Shown here: piece by piece, positions 24,791 to 33,273 of the stretch
Layout: every line of letters begins with the position of its first letter
Position numbering within the stretch: position 1 is the first letter of the stretch
Assembly (NCBI RefSeq): GCF_014203855.1
Contig: NZ_JACHJV010000001.1
Span: 3,162,001-3,226,000, forward strand
From: Kitasatospora kifunensis
GTDB lineage: Bacteria > Actinomycetota > Actinomycetes > Streptomycetales > Streptomycetaceae
Direction: 5' to 3'
DNA: 64,000 nucleotides
The notes under the pieces: model-generated
The model's input: only the letters and a program-made list of their open reading frames with translations
Told to the model about the DNA's origin: nothing
The model's database searches: none
Position numbers and translations under genes: made by a program

Positions 24791-25711
24791 CTACGGAATC
24801 GGCGCGCGGCCCTGGATCACGGGGCTGACCGAGCGCGCCGTGGGTCCGGGGGTGAGCAGGTCGTACGGGTGACCACCGGAGGCGCCGAACGGCAGATCCA
24901 CCGTCTGGGTGCCGCGCAACGGGGCCACCGGGAGGCCACCGGGCACCTGCGGCGTGACCGCCGTGCCGTGCTGTTCGTCCGTGGGGCTGTCACCAGCGAC
25001 CGCGGCCAGGCCCAGGCTGCCGAAGCCGCCCAGCGCCACCGCCGCCACCGAGAACGCGCCGGCCGCCGCGACCACCAGCCGCCGCCCGCGCGGCGCCACA
25101 CCGGGGCCCGAGCGCGGGACCAGCGCCGTGGGGCGCTGGCGCTCGACAACGCCGGTCAGCCGCGAGGCTCCGCGCCGACCACTCCACAACCGCGCGTCCG
25201 GGCCGCGCCCTGCCCGCGGGTCGACCCCGGGCAGCGGCGTGTCGGCGCCCAGCGCACCGGCCCCGAACGAGGCGCCGGCGCCACGGCCGAACGAGCCTCC
25301 GGTCAGCCGGCTGCCGCCGAGCGTGGGAACGCTCGGCACCGCGGCGCCACCACCACCGCGGTGCTCCTCGTCGTCGGGCAGCGCGGCCACCGCCAGCAGG
25401 CGGGCCATCAGCTGCCCTGAGGGGCCCGGTGCCTCGGTCGTGGTGAGCAGGTGCTTGACCGACCGGCCCTCCTCGGCCTCGGCCAGACAACCCGCGCAGG
25501 TCGCCAGGTGCGCCTGGACCCGCTCCCGGTCGTCATGGCCCAGCTCGCCGTCCAGGTAGGCGGTCAGCCGCTCGCCGAGGTGGTGCTCCTCCGCCTGGGA
25601 CGACTCGCTCTGGCGTACGGCGATCGGCCGCAGCACGGGAACCTCCTCCTGGATGCCCTCCTGCGCGGCGGGAGCCGGGCGCCTGGCCCCGGACCGGCCT
25701 GCACCGCTCAC
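24791..25711 (-). CDS. Anti-sigma factor with zinc-finger (ZAS/HC2) domain
   Basis: A 306-residue membrane-anchored partner of the adjacent ECF sigma factor. The N-terminal cytosolic anti-sigma domain has the zinc motif HxxxCxxC (H68, C72, C75) after [18 protein letters not shown] long Gly/Ala/Pro-rich linker follows, then one membrane helix (about 205-232) and an extracytoplasmic tail. The GTG start overlaps the sigma-factor stop (GTGA), so the two are translationally coupled. Family knowledge (RseA of M. tuberculosis) implies it holds the sigma factor until cell-envelope or redox stress releases it. Confidence 0.92.
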   Translation of the reverse strand: MSGAGRSGARRPAPAAQEGIQEEVPVLRPIAVRQSESSQAEEHHLGERLTAYLDGELGHDDRERVQAHLATCAGCLAEAEEGRSVKHLLTTTEAPGPSGQLMARLLAVAALPDDEEHRGGGGAAVPSVPTLGGSRLTGGSFGRGAGASFGAGALGADTPLPGVDPRAGRGPDARLWSGRRGASRLTGVVERQRPTALVPRSGPGVAPRGRRLVVAAAGAFSVAAVALGGFGSLGLAAVAGDSPTDEQHGTAVTPQVPGGLPVAPLRGTQTVDLPFGASGGHPYDLLTPGPTARSVSPVIQGRAPIP

Positions 25712-26544
25712 GATCGCCTCCGCCCGCTCCCGCCCGCACCGGCCTCTCCGACCGCCGCCACCACCGGCTCCGGCTGCTCCGAACCGCCGCGCCGCACCCG
25801 GCCCGGCGCGGCACCCGGCGCGCGGTGCTTGAGTGCGGCGCGCAGGTGCGAACGGCCGCGGTGGATCCGGCTGCGCACGGTGCCCAGCTTCACCCCCAGG
25901 GTGGCGGCGATCTCCTCGTAGGACAGGCCCTCGATGTCGCAGAGCACCACGGCGGCGCGGAACTCCGGCGCCAGGGTGTCCAGCGCCTGCTGCACGTCGG
26001 CGTCGAAGTGGGTGTCGCTGAAGGCCTGCGCGGGGCTCGGCTCGCGGCTGGGCAGCCGCTCGGCGGCGTCCTCGGCCAGCGCGTCGAAGCGGATCCGCTG
26101 GCGGCGGCGGACCATGTCCAGGAAGAGGTTGGTGGTGATCCGGTGCAGCCAGCCCTCGAAGGTGCCCGGGGTGTAGGTGGAGAGCGAGCGGAAGACCCGG
26201 ACGAAGACCTCCTGGGTGAGGTCCTCGGCGTCGTGCTGATTGCCCGTCAGGCGGTAGGCCAGGCGGTAGACCCGGGCGCTGTGCGCCTCGACGATCTCCT
26301 CCCAGCTGGGCGGGGTCCAGCTCTGCGCGTCCGGCCCCTCGGTGAAGGTCGCGAGCGCAACGGGAGCCGAGGACTCGGCGGCGGTGCCGTCGGACGACTG
26401 GTTCAGGGGGGAGTGCGCAGACTGGTTCATCACGGGCTTCGGCGTACGGGCCGACGAGGTGCCGCGGAGTTGCCGCCGCACAGGGACGTCGCCCTCGGCC
26501 ACACCTCCTCGGTTGGCTCTTCTGCCCAGCAGGGCCACCACCAT
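25708..26544 (-). CDS. sigE: ECF RNA polymerase sigma factor, SigE type (Mycobacterium nomenclature)
   Basis: A 278-residue group 4 sigma factor. A 75-residue N-terminal extension ([19 protein letters not shown]) precedes region 2 ([20 protein letters not shown], then [20 protein letters not shown]) and region 4 ([20 protein letters not shown]). ATG 26544 has GAGGTG upstream; GTG 26550 is also possible. It is cotranscribed with its anti-sigma gene and divergent from an O-methyltransferase gene, the same arrangement as Rv1220c/Rv1221/Rv1222. This is the orthologue of mycobacterial SigE by context, not necessarily the S. coelicolor protein of that name. It is expected to control an envelope-stress regulon. 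Confidence 0.93.
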   Translation of the reverse strand: MVVALLGRRANRGGVAEGDVPVRRQLRGTSSARTPKPVMNQSAHSPLNQSSDGTAAESSAPVALATFTEGPDAQSWTPPSWEEIVEAHSARVYRLAYRLTGNQHDAEDLTQEVFVRVFRSLSTYTPGTFEGWLHRITTNLFLDMVRRRQRIRFDALAEDAAERLPSREPSPAQAFSDTHFDADVQQALDTLAPEFRAAVVLCDIEGLSYEEIAATLGVKLGTVRSRIHRGRSHLRAALKHRAPGAAPGRVRRGGSEQPEPVVAAVGEAGAGGSGRRRS

Positions 26545-26817
26545 ATCCACCTCACCCGTCAGTTCTGGATAAAAGTGTGCTCATCCACTCGACAGCACCC
26601 CGTACGGTCTCCCGAGCCCCTTCCGCGCCAGCTCACCGGTGGCACCGGCGCTCTCTGACCGGTCCAACGGCCCGCCGTCGGACGCGGTTCCCACCCGGCC
26701 AGTAATCTGTGGCAAGAAATATCGACATCCGGCAGCGCCCCTACTCCCCAGGACCAGATCATCGACTTCGGGCCCGCGGCTGCGACCCTCGCCGACACCT
26801 ACGTCGGGGAGGACGCC

Positions 26818-27390
26818 GTGCTGACCTATGCCCGGGCGCAGGCGGCCCGCACCGGCGTGCAGGCGGTAGGGCCGAGCGGCGGTGCCTTCCTGCGGCTGCT
26901 GGCCGCCGCGCTGGGCGCCAAGGCGGTGGCCGAGATCGGCACCGGCACCGGGGTGTCGGGCCTGTACCTGCTGCGCGGGATGCGCCCGGACGGCATCCTG
27001 ACCACGGTCGATCCGGAGCCGATCCGCCAGGAGCTGGCCCGCGAGGCCTACCTGGCGGCCGGCTTCGCGGTCAGCCGGGCCCGCTTCATACCGGGACGCG
27101 CGCTGGACGTGCTGCCGCGGCTCGCCGACGGCCAGTACGACCTCGTCTTCTGCGACGGCGATCCCGCCGAGTCGCGGTCGTATCTCGCAGAATCGTTGCG
27201 GCTGCTGCGCCCGGGCGGCGCGGTCTGCTTCGAGGGGGTGTTCCAGCAGGGCCGGCTGACCGACCCCGCGCTGGAGGATCCGCGCACCGTGGCCATGCGC
27301 GAGCTGGTGCAGGCGGTGCGGGAGAGCAAGGCGCTGGTGCCCGCCCTGCTGCCGGTCAGCGACGGGCTGCTGTGCGCCGTCAAGCGCTGA
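26818..27390 (+). CDS. O-methyltransferase (Rv1220c type)
   Basis: A SAM-dependent methyltransferase of about 190 residues with the SAM loop AEIGTGTGVSGLYLL (about residue 38), the acidic strand TVDPE, LVFCDGDPAESRSYL and RLLRPGGAVCFEGV. GTG 26818 has GGGGAGG six bases upstream. The same frame stays open for at least another 40 codons upstream (for example QDQIIDFGPAAATLADTYVG), which resembles the N-terminal helix of homologues, so the true start may be further upstream with no clear ribosome-binding site. The 26545-26817 gap with the sigma gene is AT-richer near 26700-26730 (TAATCT, AAGAAATATC) and should hold both promoters. Confidence 0.87.
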   Translation: MLTYARAQAARTGVQAVGPSGGAFLRLLAAALGAKAVAEIGTGTGVSGLYLLRGMRPDGILTTVDPEPIRQELAREAYLAAGFAVSRARFIPGRALDVLPRLADGQYDLVFCDGDPAESRSYLAESLRLLRPGGAVCFEGVFQQGRLTDPALEDPRTVAMRELVQAVRESKALVPALLPVSDGLLCAVKR

Positions 27391-27429
27391 GGCCATGCTG
27401 AGGCCGCACTGAGGCCGAGGCCGCACCAA

Positions 27430-27486
27430 GCGGCTCCGGGGCCCGGCGCGGCCGCGCGGGCATGAGAGCGGGGCCCGGTGCCGCTG
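27430..27486. terminator. Bidirectional terminator between the methyltransferase and DUF3117 genes
   Basis: Imperfect long hairpin: AGCGGC and CCGGG on the left arm pair with CCCGG and GCCGCT on the right arm with one T-T mismatch, around a long GC-rich loop. It sits between convergent genes. Confidence 0.6.
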
Positions 27487-27571
27487 GTGAACAACCAGTC
27501 GGTGCCGGACCCCGAAAAGTGCGCCGTGGCGATGCTTGAGTACCTCGCGGGACGCGTCCTTCGTGCGGGAG

Positions 27572-27739
27572 TCAGCCGCAGGCCTGCTTCAGGGCCTCAC
27601 CCAGGGCGCTTGCCTCGTCCGGAGTGAGCTCCACCACCAGGCGACCGCCGCCCTCGAGCGGAACTCGCATGATGATGCCCCGCCCCTCTTTGGTGACCTC
27701 GAGCGGGCCGTCACCCGTCCGCGGCTTCATGGCCGCCAT
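27572..27739 (-). CDS. DUF3117 family small protein
   Basis: A 55-residue protein, MAAMKPRTGDGPLEVTKEGR followed by GIIMRVPLEGGGRLVVELTP. It matches the universally conserved actinobacterial DUF3117 family, whose function is unknown. ATG 27739 has GGGGAA upstream. The gene is below the usual 60-codon calling limit and is easily missed. It is convergent with the methyltransferase gene. Confidence 0.93.
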   Translation of the reverse strand: MAAMKPRTGDGPLEVTKEGRGIIMRVPLEGGGRLVVELTPDEASALGEALKQACG

Positions 27740-28126
27740 GCTCGTTCCCCTTCCTGCAACCGCTCAGGTACGTACCAGCGGTCCGTCCACCGCCGGTATC
27801 GAACGCATTGATCGGAAGCCATTATCCCGCATACGGCGCCCCGATGACCAACATCACTCTTTCCGCACCAGCGACTACACCGATACAGACCGTCTGATAA
27901 CGCCTCAGGCCCACCCTCACCCGACCGGGCGAAGACCCATCAGTTACCGCGCCAGACCTGCCCGAGCCCACTACTATCCGGCCATCCGGAGCCCGACCGG
28001 TGACCACGACGGCGGCCGCGCGCAAGAGGTGGCAAAGGTGCGCTACCTCACACTCCCGCCCGTCCGCGCGCTCCGGCATGCTGACTCAGGTCCGCGGTGT
28101 TACCGAACGGTTGGGAGCCCTCACCG
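27740..28126. other. 387-bp divergent intergenic region
   Basis: It lies between DUF3117 (leftward) and the enoyl-CoA hydratase (rightward) and is AT-richer than its surroundings (for example 27806-27900). It must hold both promoters. Leftward, GATACC at the right distance upstream of DUF3117 is a weak -10 candidate. I see no strong inverted repeat. An 85-codon leftward frame in it lacks a ribosome-binding site and recognisable content. Confidence 0.4.
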
Positions 28127-28927
28127 ATGTCCGACTCCGTCCTGTACGAGCTCGACGGCGCGCTCGCCGTCATCACCATCAACCGGCCACAGGCGATGAA
28201 CGCGCTCGACACCCCGACCAAGGTGGCGCTGCGGGACACCGTGATCGAGGCCGCGGCCGACCCCGCGGTGCGCGCGGTGCTGCTGACCGGCGCGGGCGAC
28301 AAGGCGTTCTGCGTCGGACAGGACCTCAAGGAGCACCTCGAGCTGCTCGGGCGCGCCGAGCAGACCGGCGAACCGCCGCTGAAGACCGTCGTCGAGCACT
28401 ACAACCCGCTGGTGCGAGCGCTGGCGGGGATGCGCAAGCCGACCGTGGCCGCGGTCGGCGGGGTGGCGGCCGGCGCCGGCGCCTCGCTGGCCTTCGCCTG
28501 CGACTTTCGGATCGTCGCCGAGAGCGCCGGGTTCAACACCTCGTTCGCGGGCGTGGCGCTGACCGCCGACTCGGGCGCGTCGTGGACGCTGCCCCGGCTG
28601 GTCGGTCCGGCCCGGGCCACCGAGCTGCTGATGTTCCCGCGCACGGTCAAGGCCGCCGAGGCGCTCACCCTCGGGCTCGCCACCCAGGTCGTACCGGCCG
28701 CCGAGCTGGCCGCCACCGCGCGTGAGTTCGCCCAGCGGCTGGCGAACGGCCCGACGGTGGCCTACGGCGCGATCAAGGCCGCGGTGGACTTCGGCGCCTC
28801 GCACTCGCTGAGCGAGACGCTGGACAAGGAGGACGAGCTGCAGACCCTGGCCGGGGCCAGCGAGGACCACCAGATCGCGGTGCGCGCCTTCCTGGCGAAG
28901 GAACAGCCCAAGTACCTGGGTCGCTGA
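28127..28927 (+). CDS. Enoyl-CoA hydratase/isomerase family protein
   Basis: A 266-residue crotonase-fold enzyme. The oxyanion-hole segments are FCVGQDLKEH (about 62-71) and the glycine-rich GGVAAGAGASLAFACDFRI (about 108-126), followed by FNTSFAGVALTADSGASWTL. In the catalytic Glu positions, the first is replaced in this subfamily and the second lies near TADSG, so it may be an isomerase (PaaG-like) rather than a classical hydratase. ATG 28127 has GGGAG 10 bases upstream. It is monocistronic, ended by a strong terminator, and probably acts in fatty-acid or phenylacetyl-CoA degradation. Confidence 0.88.
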   Translation: MSDSVLYELDGALAVITINRPQAMNALDTPTKVALRDTVIEAAADPAVRAVLLTGAGDKAFCVGQDLKEHLELLGRAEQTGEPPLKTVVEHYNPLVRALAGMRKPTVAAVGGVAAGAGASLAFACDFRIVAESAGFNTSFAGVALTADSGASWTLPRLVGPARATELLMFPRTVKAAEALTLGLATQVVPAAELAATAREFAQRLANGPTVAYGAIKAAVDFGASHSLSETLDKEDELQTLAGASEDHQIAVRAFLAKEQPKYLGR

Positions 28928-28940
28928 CCAGGCGGCGCCG

Positions 28941-28973
28941 CCGAGCCCGCTGACGGCCGGTCAGCGGGCTCGG
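28941..28973. terminator. Bidirectional terminator
   Basis: A perfect 14-bp stem CCGAGCCCGCTGAC/GTCAGCGGGCTCGG with a five-base loop, between convergent genes. A run of degenerate GTCAGCG(G) repeats follows it to 29000. Confidence 0.88.
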
Positions 28974-28998
28974 GGCGTCAGCGGGTCGTCAGCGGTCG

Positions 28999-29583
28999 TC
29001 AGCGAGCGTGGCAGCCGGCCAGGTGGTCGTTGACCAGCCCGCAGGCCTGCATCAGCGCGTACGCGGTGGTCGGGCCGACGAACTTGAAGCCGTGCCGCTT
29101 CAACTCCTTGGCCAGCGCCGTCGATTCCGGGGTGACGGCGGGGACCTCGGCCAGGGTCCGCGGCGCCGGGCGCTCGGGATCGGCGGCGAACTGCCAGACC
29201 AGCGCGTCCAGGCCGCCGTCCAGCGCTTGGGCGGCACGGGCGTTGGCGACCGCCGCCGCGATCTTCAGCCGGTTGCGGATGATCCCGGTGTCCTGCAGCA
29301 GCCTGGCCTCGTCCTGCTCGGTGAAGGCGGCGACCTTGGCGATCTCGAAGCCGGCGAAGGCCGCCCTGAAGCCCTCGCGGCGGCGCAGGATGGTGATCCA
29401 GGACAGCCCGGACTGGAAGGCCTCCAGGCAGATCCGTTCGAAGAGCGGGTCCTCGCCGTGCACCGGCTTGCCCCACTCGGTGTCGTGGTAGTGCCGGTAG
29501 TCGTCGGTGGACTCGCCCCAGGCGCAGCGCAGCAGGCCGTCCGGCCCGGGCTTGAGGTCGGTCACCGGCTCGAGGTCCGTCAC
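28999..29583 (-). CDS. tag: DNA-3-methyladenine glycosylase I
   Basis: A 194-residue base-excision enzyme that removes 3-methyladenine. Family features are the N-terminal RCAWGESTDDYRHYHDTEWG (the tryptophan and glutamate line the base pocket), FERICLEAFQSGLSWITILR, and the C-terminal zinc-binding CGLVNDHLAGCH. GTG 29583 overlaps the end of the upstream DivIVA-domain gene (GTGA), so the two are translationally coupled. Confidence 0.94.
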   Translation of the reverse strand: MTDLEPVTDLKPGPDGLLRCAWGESTDDYRHYHDTEWGKPVHGEDPLFERICLEAFQSGLSWITILRRREGFRAAFAGFEIAKVAAFTEQDEARLLQDTGIIRNRLKIAAAVANARAAQALDGGLDALVWQFAADPERPAPRTLAEVPAVTPESTALAKELKRHGFKFVGPTTAYALMQACGLVNDHLAGCHAR

Positions 29584-30050
29584 GCCCGCTCCGCGCGCTC
29601 GGGCGTGTCCACCGCGGTCTCCACGGCGCCGTTCGCGGCGGCCACGGGGTGCGTACCGTCCGCTGCCGGGGCCGAGAGCGCGGTGGCTCCCTTGGCGGCG
29701 GCGAAGTCCTCCAGGCCCGGCAGCGGCTCGGAACCGGGCTGCTCGGCGCCCTCCCGGCCCGCGTCAAGGCCCGCCACCGCCGCCTCCAGCTCGGCGATCC
29801 GCGTGTCGCGGTAGGCGAGTTCGGCACCCAGCCGGTCGAGCACGTCGTCCACCTCGTCCATCCGGTAGCCGCGCACCGCCATTGGCAGCCGGATCTCGTC
29901 CACGTCCTGCCGGCTCAGCGGACGCTCCTGCGGCAGCCGGGCCGCGATCCGGTCGTGCACGGCTTCCGGCAGCGAACCACCGCCGCCCAGTGCCACCAGC
30001 GCGGCACCGCCGACCACTACGGCCATCGCCACCACGATCACCCAGAACAC
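29580..30050 (-). CDS. DivIVA-domain membrane protein
   Basis: A 156-residue protein with one N-terminal membrane helix (MFWVIVVAMAVVVGGAALVA) followed by a DivIVA-type motif, LPMAVRGYRMDEVDDVLDRL, and a coiled coil (AYRDTRIAELEAAV). The tail is alanine/proline-rich and variable. GTG 30050 has GGGAGG at seven bases; the upstream GTG 30068 has none. Such short DivIVA-like proteins are widespread in Streptomyces and probably mark curved or dividing membrane. The gene is coupled to tag and divergent from the dihydropteroate synthase gene. Confidence 0.88.
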   Translation of the reverse strand: MFWVIVVAMAVVVGGAALVALGGGGSLPEAVHDRIAARLPQERPLSRQDVDEIRLPMAVRGYRMDEVDDVLDRLGAELAYRDTRIAELEAAVAGLDAGREGAEQPGSEPLPGLEDFAAAKGATALSAPAADGTHPVAAANGAVETAVDTPERAERA

Positions 30051-30197
30051 GAGCTGTCCTCCCGACACGTGAGTATGCGGCCGAGTGAGGGATCATGGTC
30101 CCTGGGAAGGCCGGGGCCCCATCATCGCACCAGGGTCCCCCTGGATCGATACCCGGCGATAGCTGCGAACCTGCCTTGGACGGCGGAAGGAGCGAGG

Positions 30198-31061
30198 GTG
30201 GCACTGCGCCTTGGACCGCGCGAGTTCGGTACGGATGAACTGGTCATCATGGCCATCGTCAACCGCACCCCGGACTCCTTCTTCGATCGCGGCGCGACCT
30301 TCGCCGACGAGGCCGCGTTCGCCGCCGCCGACCGGGCGATGGCCGAGGGCGCGGCGATCCTGGACATCGGCGGGGTCAAGGCCGGCCCGGGCGAGGAGGT
30401 GACGGTCGAGGAGGAGCTGCGCCGGACCGTGCCGTTCGTCGCCGAGCTGCGCAAGCGCCACCCCGACGCCGTGATCAGCGTCGACACCTGGCGGCACGAG
30501 GTGGGCGAGGCGGTCTGCGAGGTCGGCGCCGACCTGCTCAACGACGCCTGGGGCGGGGTCGACCCGAAGCTCGCCGAGGTCGCCGCCCGGTACGACGTGG
30601 GCCTGGTCTGCACGCACGCCGGCGGGGTCGAACCACGCACCCGCCCGCACCGGATCGGCTACCAGGACGTGATGGCGGACATCCTGGCGGTGACGGTGGG
30701 ACTGGCCGAGCGGGCCGTTGCCCTCGGGGTGCGGCGGGACGCGCTGGTCATCGACCCCGGGCACGACTTCGGCAAGAACACCAGGCACTCGCTGGAGGCC
30801 ACCCGGCGGCTGCCGGAGATGACCGCCACCGGGTTCCCGGTGCTGGTCTCGCTCTCCAACAAGGACTTCGTCGGCGAGACCCTGGACAAGCCGGTGAACG
30901 AGCGACTGCTGGGCACGCTGGCCACCACCGCCGTCTCGGCCTGGCTGGGCGCCCGGATCTACCGGGTGCACCAGGTGGCCGAGACCCGGCAGGTGCTGGA
31001 CATGGTCGCCTCGATCCAGGGCGTGCGACCGCCGGCCGTGGCCCGCCGGGGCCTGGCCTAG
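30198..31061 (+). CDS. folP: Dihydropteroate synthase
   Basis: A 287-residue TIM-barrel enzyme that condenses p-aminobenzoate with dihydropterin pyrophosphate in folate synthesis. Motifs are MAIVNRTPDSFFDRG (pterin-pyrophosphate loop), ILDIGGVKAGPG, ISVDTWR, LLNDAWGG, VCTHAGG and VIDPGHDFGKN. GTG 30198 has AAGGAG at eight bases. It stands apart from the folE-folP-folB-folK operon type, so it may be a second, FolP2-like paralogue; actinobacteria often carry two and the second can be inactive as DHPS. It is convergent with the LOG-family gene. Confidence 0.9.
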   Translation: MALRLGPREFGTDELVIMAIVNRTPDSFFDRGATFADEAAFAAADRAMAEGAAILDIGGVKAGPGEEVTVEEELRRTVPFVAELRKRHPDAVISVDTWRHEVGEAVCEVGADLLNDAWGGVDPKLAEVAARYDVGLVCTHAGGVEPRTRPHRIGYQDVMADILAVTVGLAERAVALGVRRDALVIDPGHDFGKNTRHSLEATRRLPEMTATGFPVLVSLSNKDFVGETLDKPVNERLLGTLATTAVSAWLGARIYRVHQVAETRQVLDMVASIQGVRPPAVARRGLA

Positions 31062-31079
31062 GCACTGTCCGGGCAGGGC

Positions 31080-31919
31080 CTAGATCTCGCCGTTGGGGCG
31101 GCGGCTCTCCGCGAGGATCTTCAGCACCTCGTCCACCTCGTCGGTGATGTGGAACAGTTCGAGATCCGCCGCCGCGGCCTTGCCCTGGGCGACCAGGGTG
31201 TCCCGCAGCCAGGCCACCAGACCGCTCCAGTAGGCGCTGCCGAAGAGGATCACCGGGAACCTGGTGACCTTCTTCGTCTGCACCAGGGTGAGCGCCTCGA
31301 AGAGCTCGTCCAGGGTGCCCAGGCCCCCGGGCAGCACCACGAAGCCCTGCGCGTACTTCACGAACATCGTCTTGCGGACGAAGAAGTAGCGGAAGTTCAG
31401 CCCGAGGTCGACGAACTCGTTCAGGCCCTGCTCGTACGGCAGCTCGATGCCCAGGCCCACGCTCAGCCCACCGGCGTCCGAGGCGCCGCGGTTGGCCGCC
31501 TCCATCGCGCCCGGGCCGCCGCCGGTGATCACCGCGTAGCCGGCCTCGGCCAGCGCCCGGCCGATCGCCACCCCGGCCGCGTACTCGGGCGAGTCGACCG
31601 CTGTCCGGGCCGAGCCGAAGACGCTGACCGCCGTCGGGAGTTCGGCGAGCGCGCCGAAGCCCTCGACGAACTCCGAGGTGATCCGCCAGACCCGCCAGGG
31701 GTCGGTGTGCAGCCAGTCGGTGGGTCCGGTGGTGTCCAGCAGGCGCTGGTCCGTGGTGCTGGTGCCGACCTGCTCGCGGCGCAGCAGCACCGGCCCCTTC
31801 TGCTTCTCCGGCCAGGACTTCTTCGGCGGCTCCGAGTCCGTGGGATTCGGCTCCACCAGCTCCGGCCCGTGGCCGAAGCGCCGTTCGTCTGCGCCGTCGT
31901 GCGCTGATGTCCCTGTCAT
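31080..31919 (-). CDS. LOG family protein (TIGR00730 Rossmann fold)
   Basis: A 279-residue protein. The C-terminal 200 residues hold the LOG hallmarks GGGPGAMEAANRGA and PGGLGTLDELFEAL, the phosphoribohydrolase active site that releases cytokinin-type bases from nucleoside 5'-monophosphates. The 80-residue N-terminal extension (KGPVLLRREQVGTSTTDQRL) is typical of the actinobacterial variant, usually found near dapE and dapD as here. The physiological substrate in bacteria is not settled. Confidence 0.9.
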   Translation of the reverse strand: MTGTSAHDGADERRFGHGPELVEPNPTDSEPPKKSWPEKQKGPVLLRREQVGTSTTDQRLLDTTGPTDWLHTDPWRVWRITSEFVEGFGALAELPTAVSVFGSARTAVDSPEYAAGVAIGRALAEAGYAVITGGGPGAMEAANRGASDAGGLSVGLGIELPYEQGLNEFVDLGLNFRYFFVRKTMFVKYAQGFVVLPGGLGTLDELFEALTLVQTKKVTRFPVILFGSAYWSGLVAWLRDTLVAQGKAAAADLELFHITDEVDEVLKILAESRRPNGEI

Positions 31920-32017
31920 GACGAAACTCTACGCCCGGCAGGGGTGATTAACGGGGAACCATCAGCGGGCAGGAAGCCGACGGGACCACGACGAAACCGT
32001 GCCGGTCAGGGCACCGT

Positions 32018-33112
32018 CTAGCGGGCCGCGGTCAGCCATTCGCGCAGTCGGCGCTCGCACTCGGCGATCGCGCTCAGCGAGCAGTGCTCGTCCCGCTTGT
32101 GCGCCAGGTTCGGGTCACCCGGGCCGTAGTTGACGGCCGGCACGCCCAGCGTGCTGAACCGCGCCACGTCCGTCCAGCCGTACTTGGCCCGGGCGCTGCC
32201 GCCGGTCGCGGCCAGGAACGCCTGGGCGGCCGGCTGGGCCAGCCCGGGCAGTGCGCCGGGGGCGCTGTCGGTCACCTCGACCTGGTAGCCCTGGAACACC
32301 TCGCGCACGTGGGCGGCGGCCTCGGCCTCGCTGCGGTCCGGCGCGTAGCGGAAGTTGACGGTCACCACGCACTCGTCCGGGATCACGTTGCCCGCCACCC
32401 CGCCCTCGATCCGCACGGCGTTCAGGCCCTCGCGGTACTCCAGGCCGTCGATCTCCACCCGGCGCGGCTGGTAGTCGGCGAGCCGGCCGAGCACCGCAGC
32501 GGCCTGGTGGATCGCGTTGTCGCCCAGCCAGCTGCGGGCCGAGTGGGCCCTGGTCCCGGTCAGCGTCACCTTGGCCCGCAGGGTGCCCTGGCAGCCGCCC
32601 TCGACCACCGCATCGCTGGGCTCCAGCAGCACCGCGAAGTCCGCGGCCAGCCAGTCCGGGTGCTGCGCGGCCAGGTGGCCCAGGCCGTTGCGGGCGGCCT
32701 CGATCTCCTCGCAGTCGTAGAAGACGAAGGTCAGGTCACGGTTGGGGTCCGGCAGGGTGGCGGCCAGCCGCAGCTGGACGGCGACGCCCGACTTCATGTC
32801 GGTGGTGCCGCAGCCCCAGAGCAGGTCCCCCTCGACCCGGGAGGGCAGGTTGTCGGCGATCGGCACGGTGTCCAGGTGGCCCGCCAGCAGCACCCGCTCG
32901 GCGCGCCCGAGTTGCGTACGGGCCACCACGTTGTTGCCGTAGCGGTCCACCGTCAGGTGCGGCAGGGTGCGCAGCGCGTTCTCCACCGCGTCGGCCAGCG
33001 CCTTCTCGTCCCCGCTGACCGAGGGGAAGTCGACCAGCTGTGCGGTGAGCGCACCGCCGTCCAGCGTCAGATCGAGGGCGGTCGGGGCGCTGGTGAGGGG
33101 CTGGCTACTCAT
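32018..33112 (-). CDS. dapE: Succinyl-diaminopimelate desuccinylase
   Basis: A 364-residue zinc-dependent M20 amidohydrolase that yields LL-diaminopimelate in lysine and cell-wall synthesis. Metal and catalytic residues are seen in [12 protein letters not shown] (H, D), [25 protein letters not shown] and LLEPSDA; the late ligand is in the C-terminal [12 protein letters not shown] 33112 is chosen; its ribosome-binding site is poor, and an in-frame GTG at 33190 would add an unconserved tail. The dapC gene of the preceding pathway step lies 2.5 kb away. Confidence 0.94.
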   Translation of the reverse strand: MSSQPLTSAPTALDLTLDGGALTAQLVDFPSVSGDEKALADAVENALRTLPHLTVDRYGNNVVARTQLGRAERVLLAGHLDTVPIADNLPSRVEGDLLWGCGTTDMKSGVAVQLRLAATLPDPNRDLTFVFYDCEEIEAARNGLGHLAAQHPDWLAADFAVLLEPSDAVVEGGCQGTLRAKVTLTGTRAHSARSWLGDNAIHQAAAVLGRLADYQPRRVEIDGLEYREGLNAVRIEGGVAGNVIPDECVVTVNFRYAPDRSEAEAAAHVREVFQGYQVEVTDSAPGALPGLAQPAAQAFLAATGGSARAKYGWTDVARFSTLGVPAVNYGPGDPNLAHKRDEHCSLSAIAECERRLREWLTAAR

Positions 33113-33273
33113 GGCCGACAAGCCTAGCCGGGGCACCGGGAGCTGGTCAGCGCGGCCTGGCCGACGGCGCTGCGTTGCGTGTCCGCGCAACCAACGAGGA
33201 CCGCACAGTCGTCCGGTCCAGTGGTGACTGAGTACGGTGTGCGAGACACAAACGCAAGGCGAGAGGGGCCACG

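Noticed and set aside
27822..28079. An 85-codon minus-strand frame in the DUF3117/enoyl-CoA hydratase gap
   Set aside because: It has no ribosome-binding site and no recognisable family, and it occupies DNA that should hold two divergent promoters.
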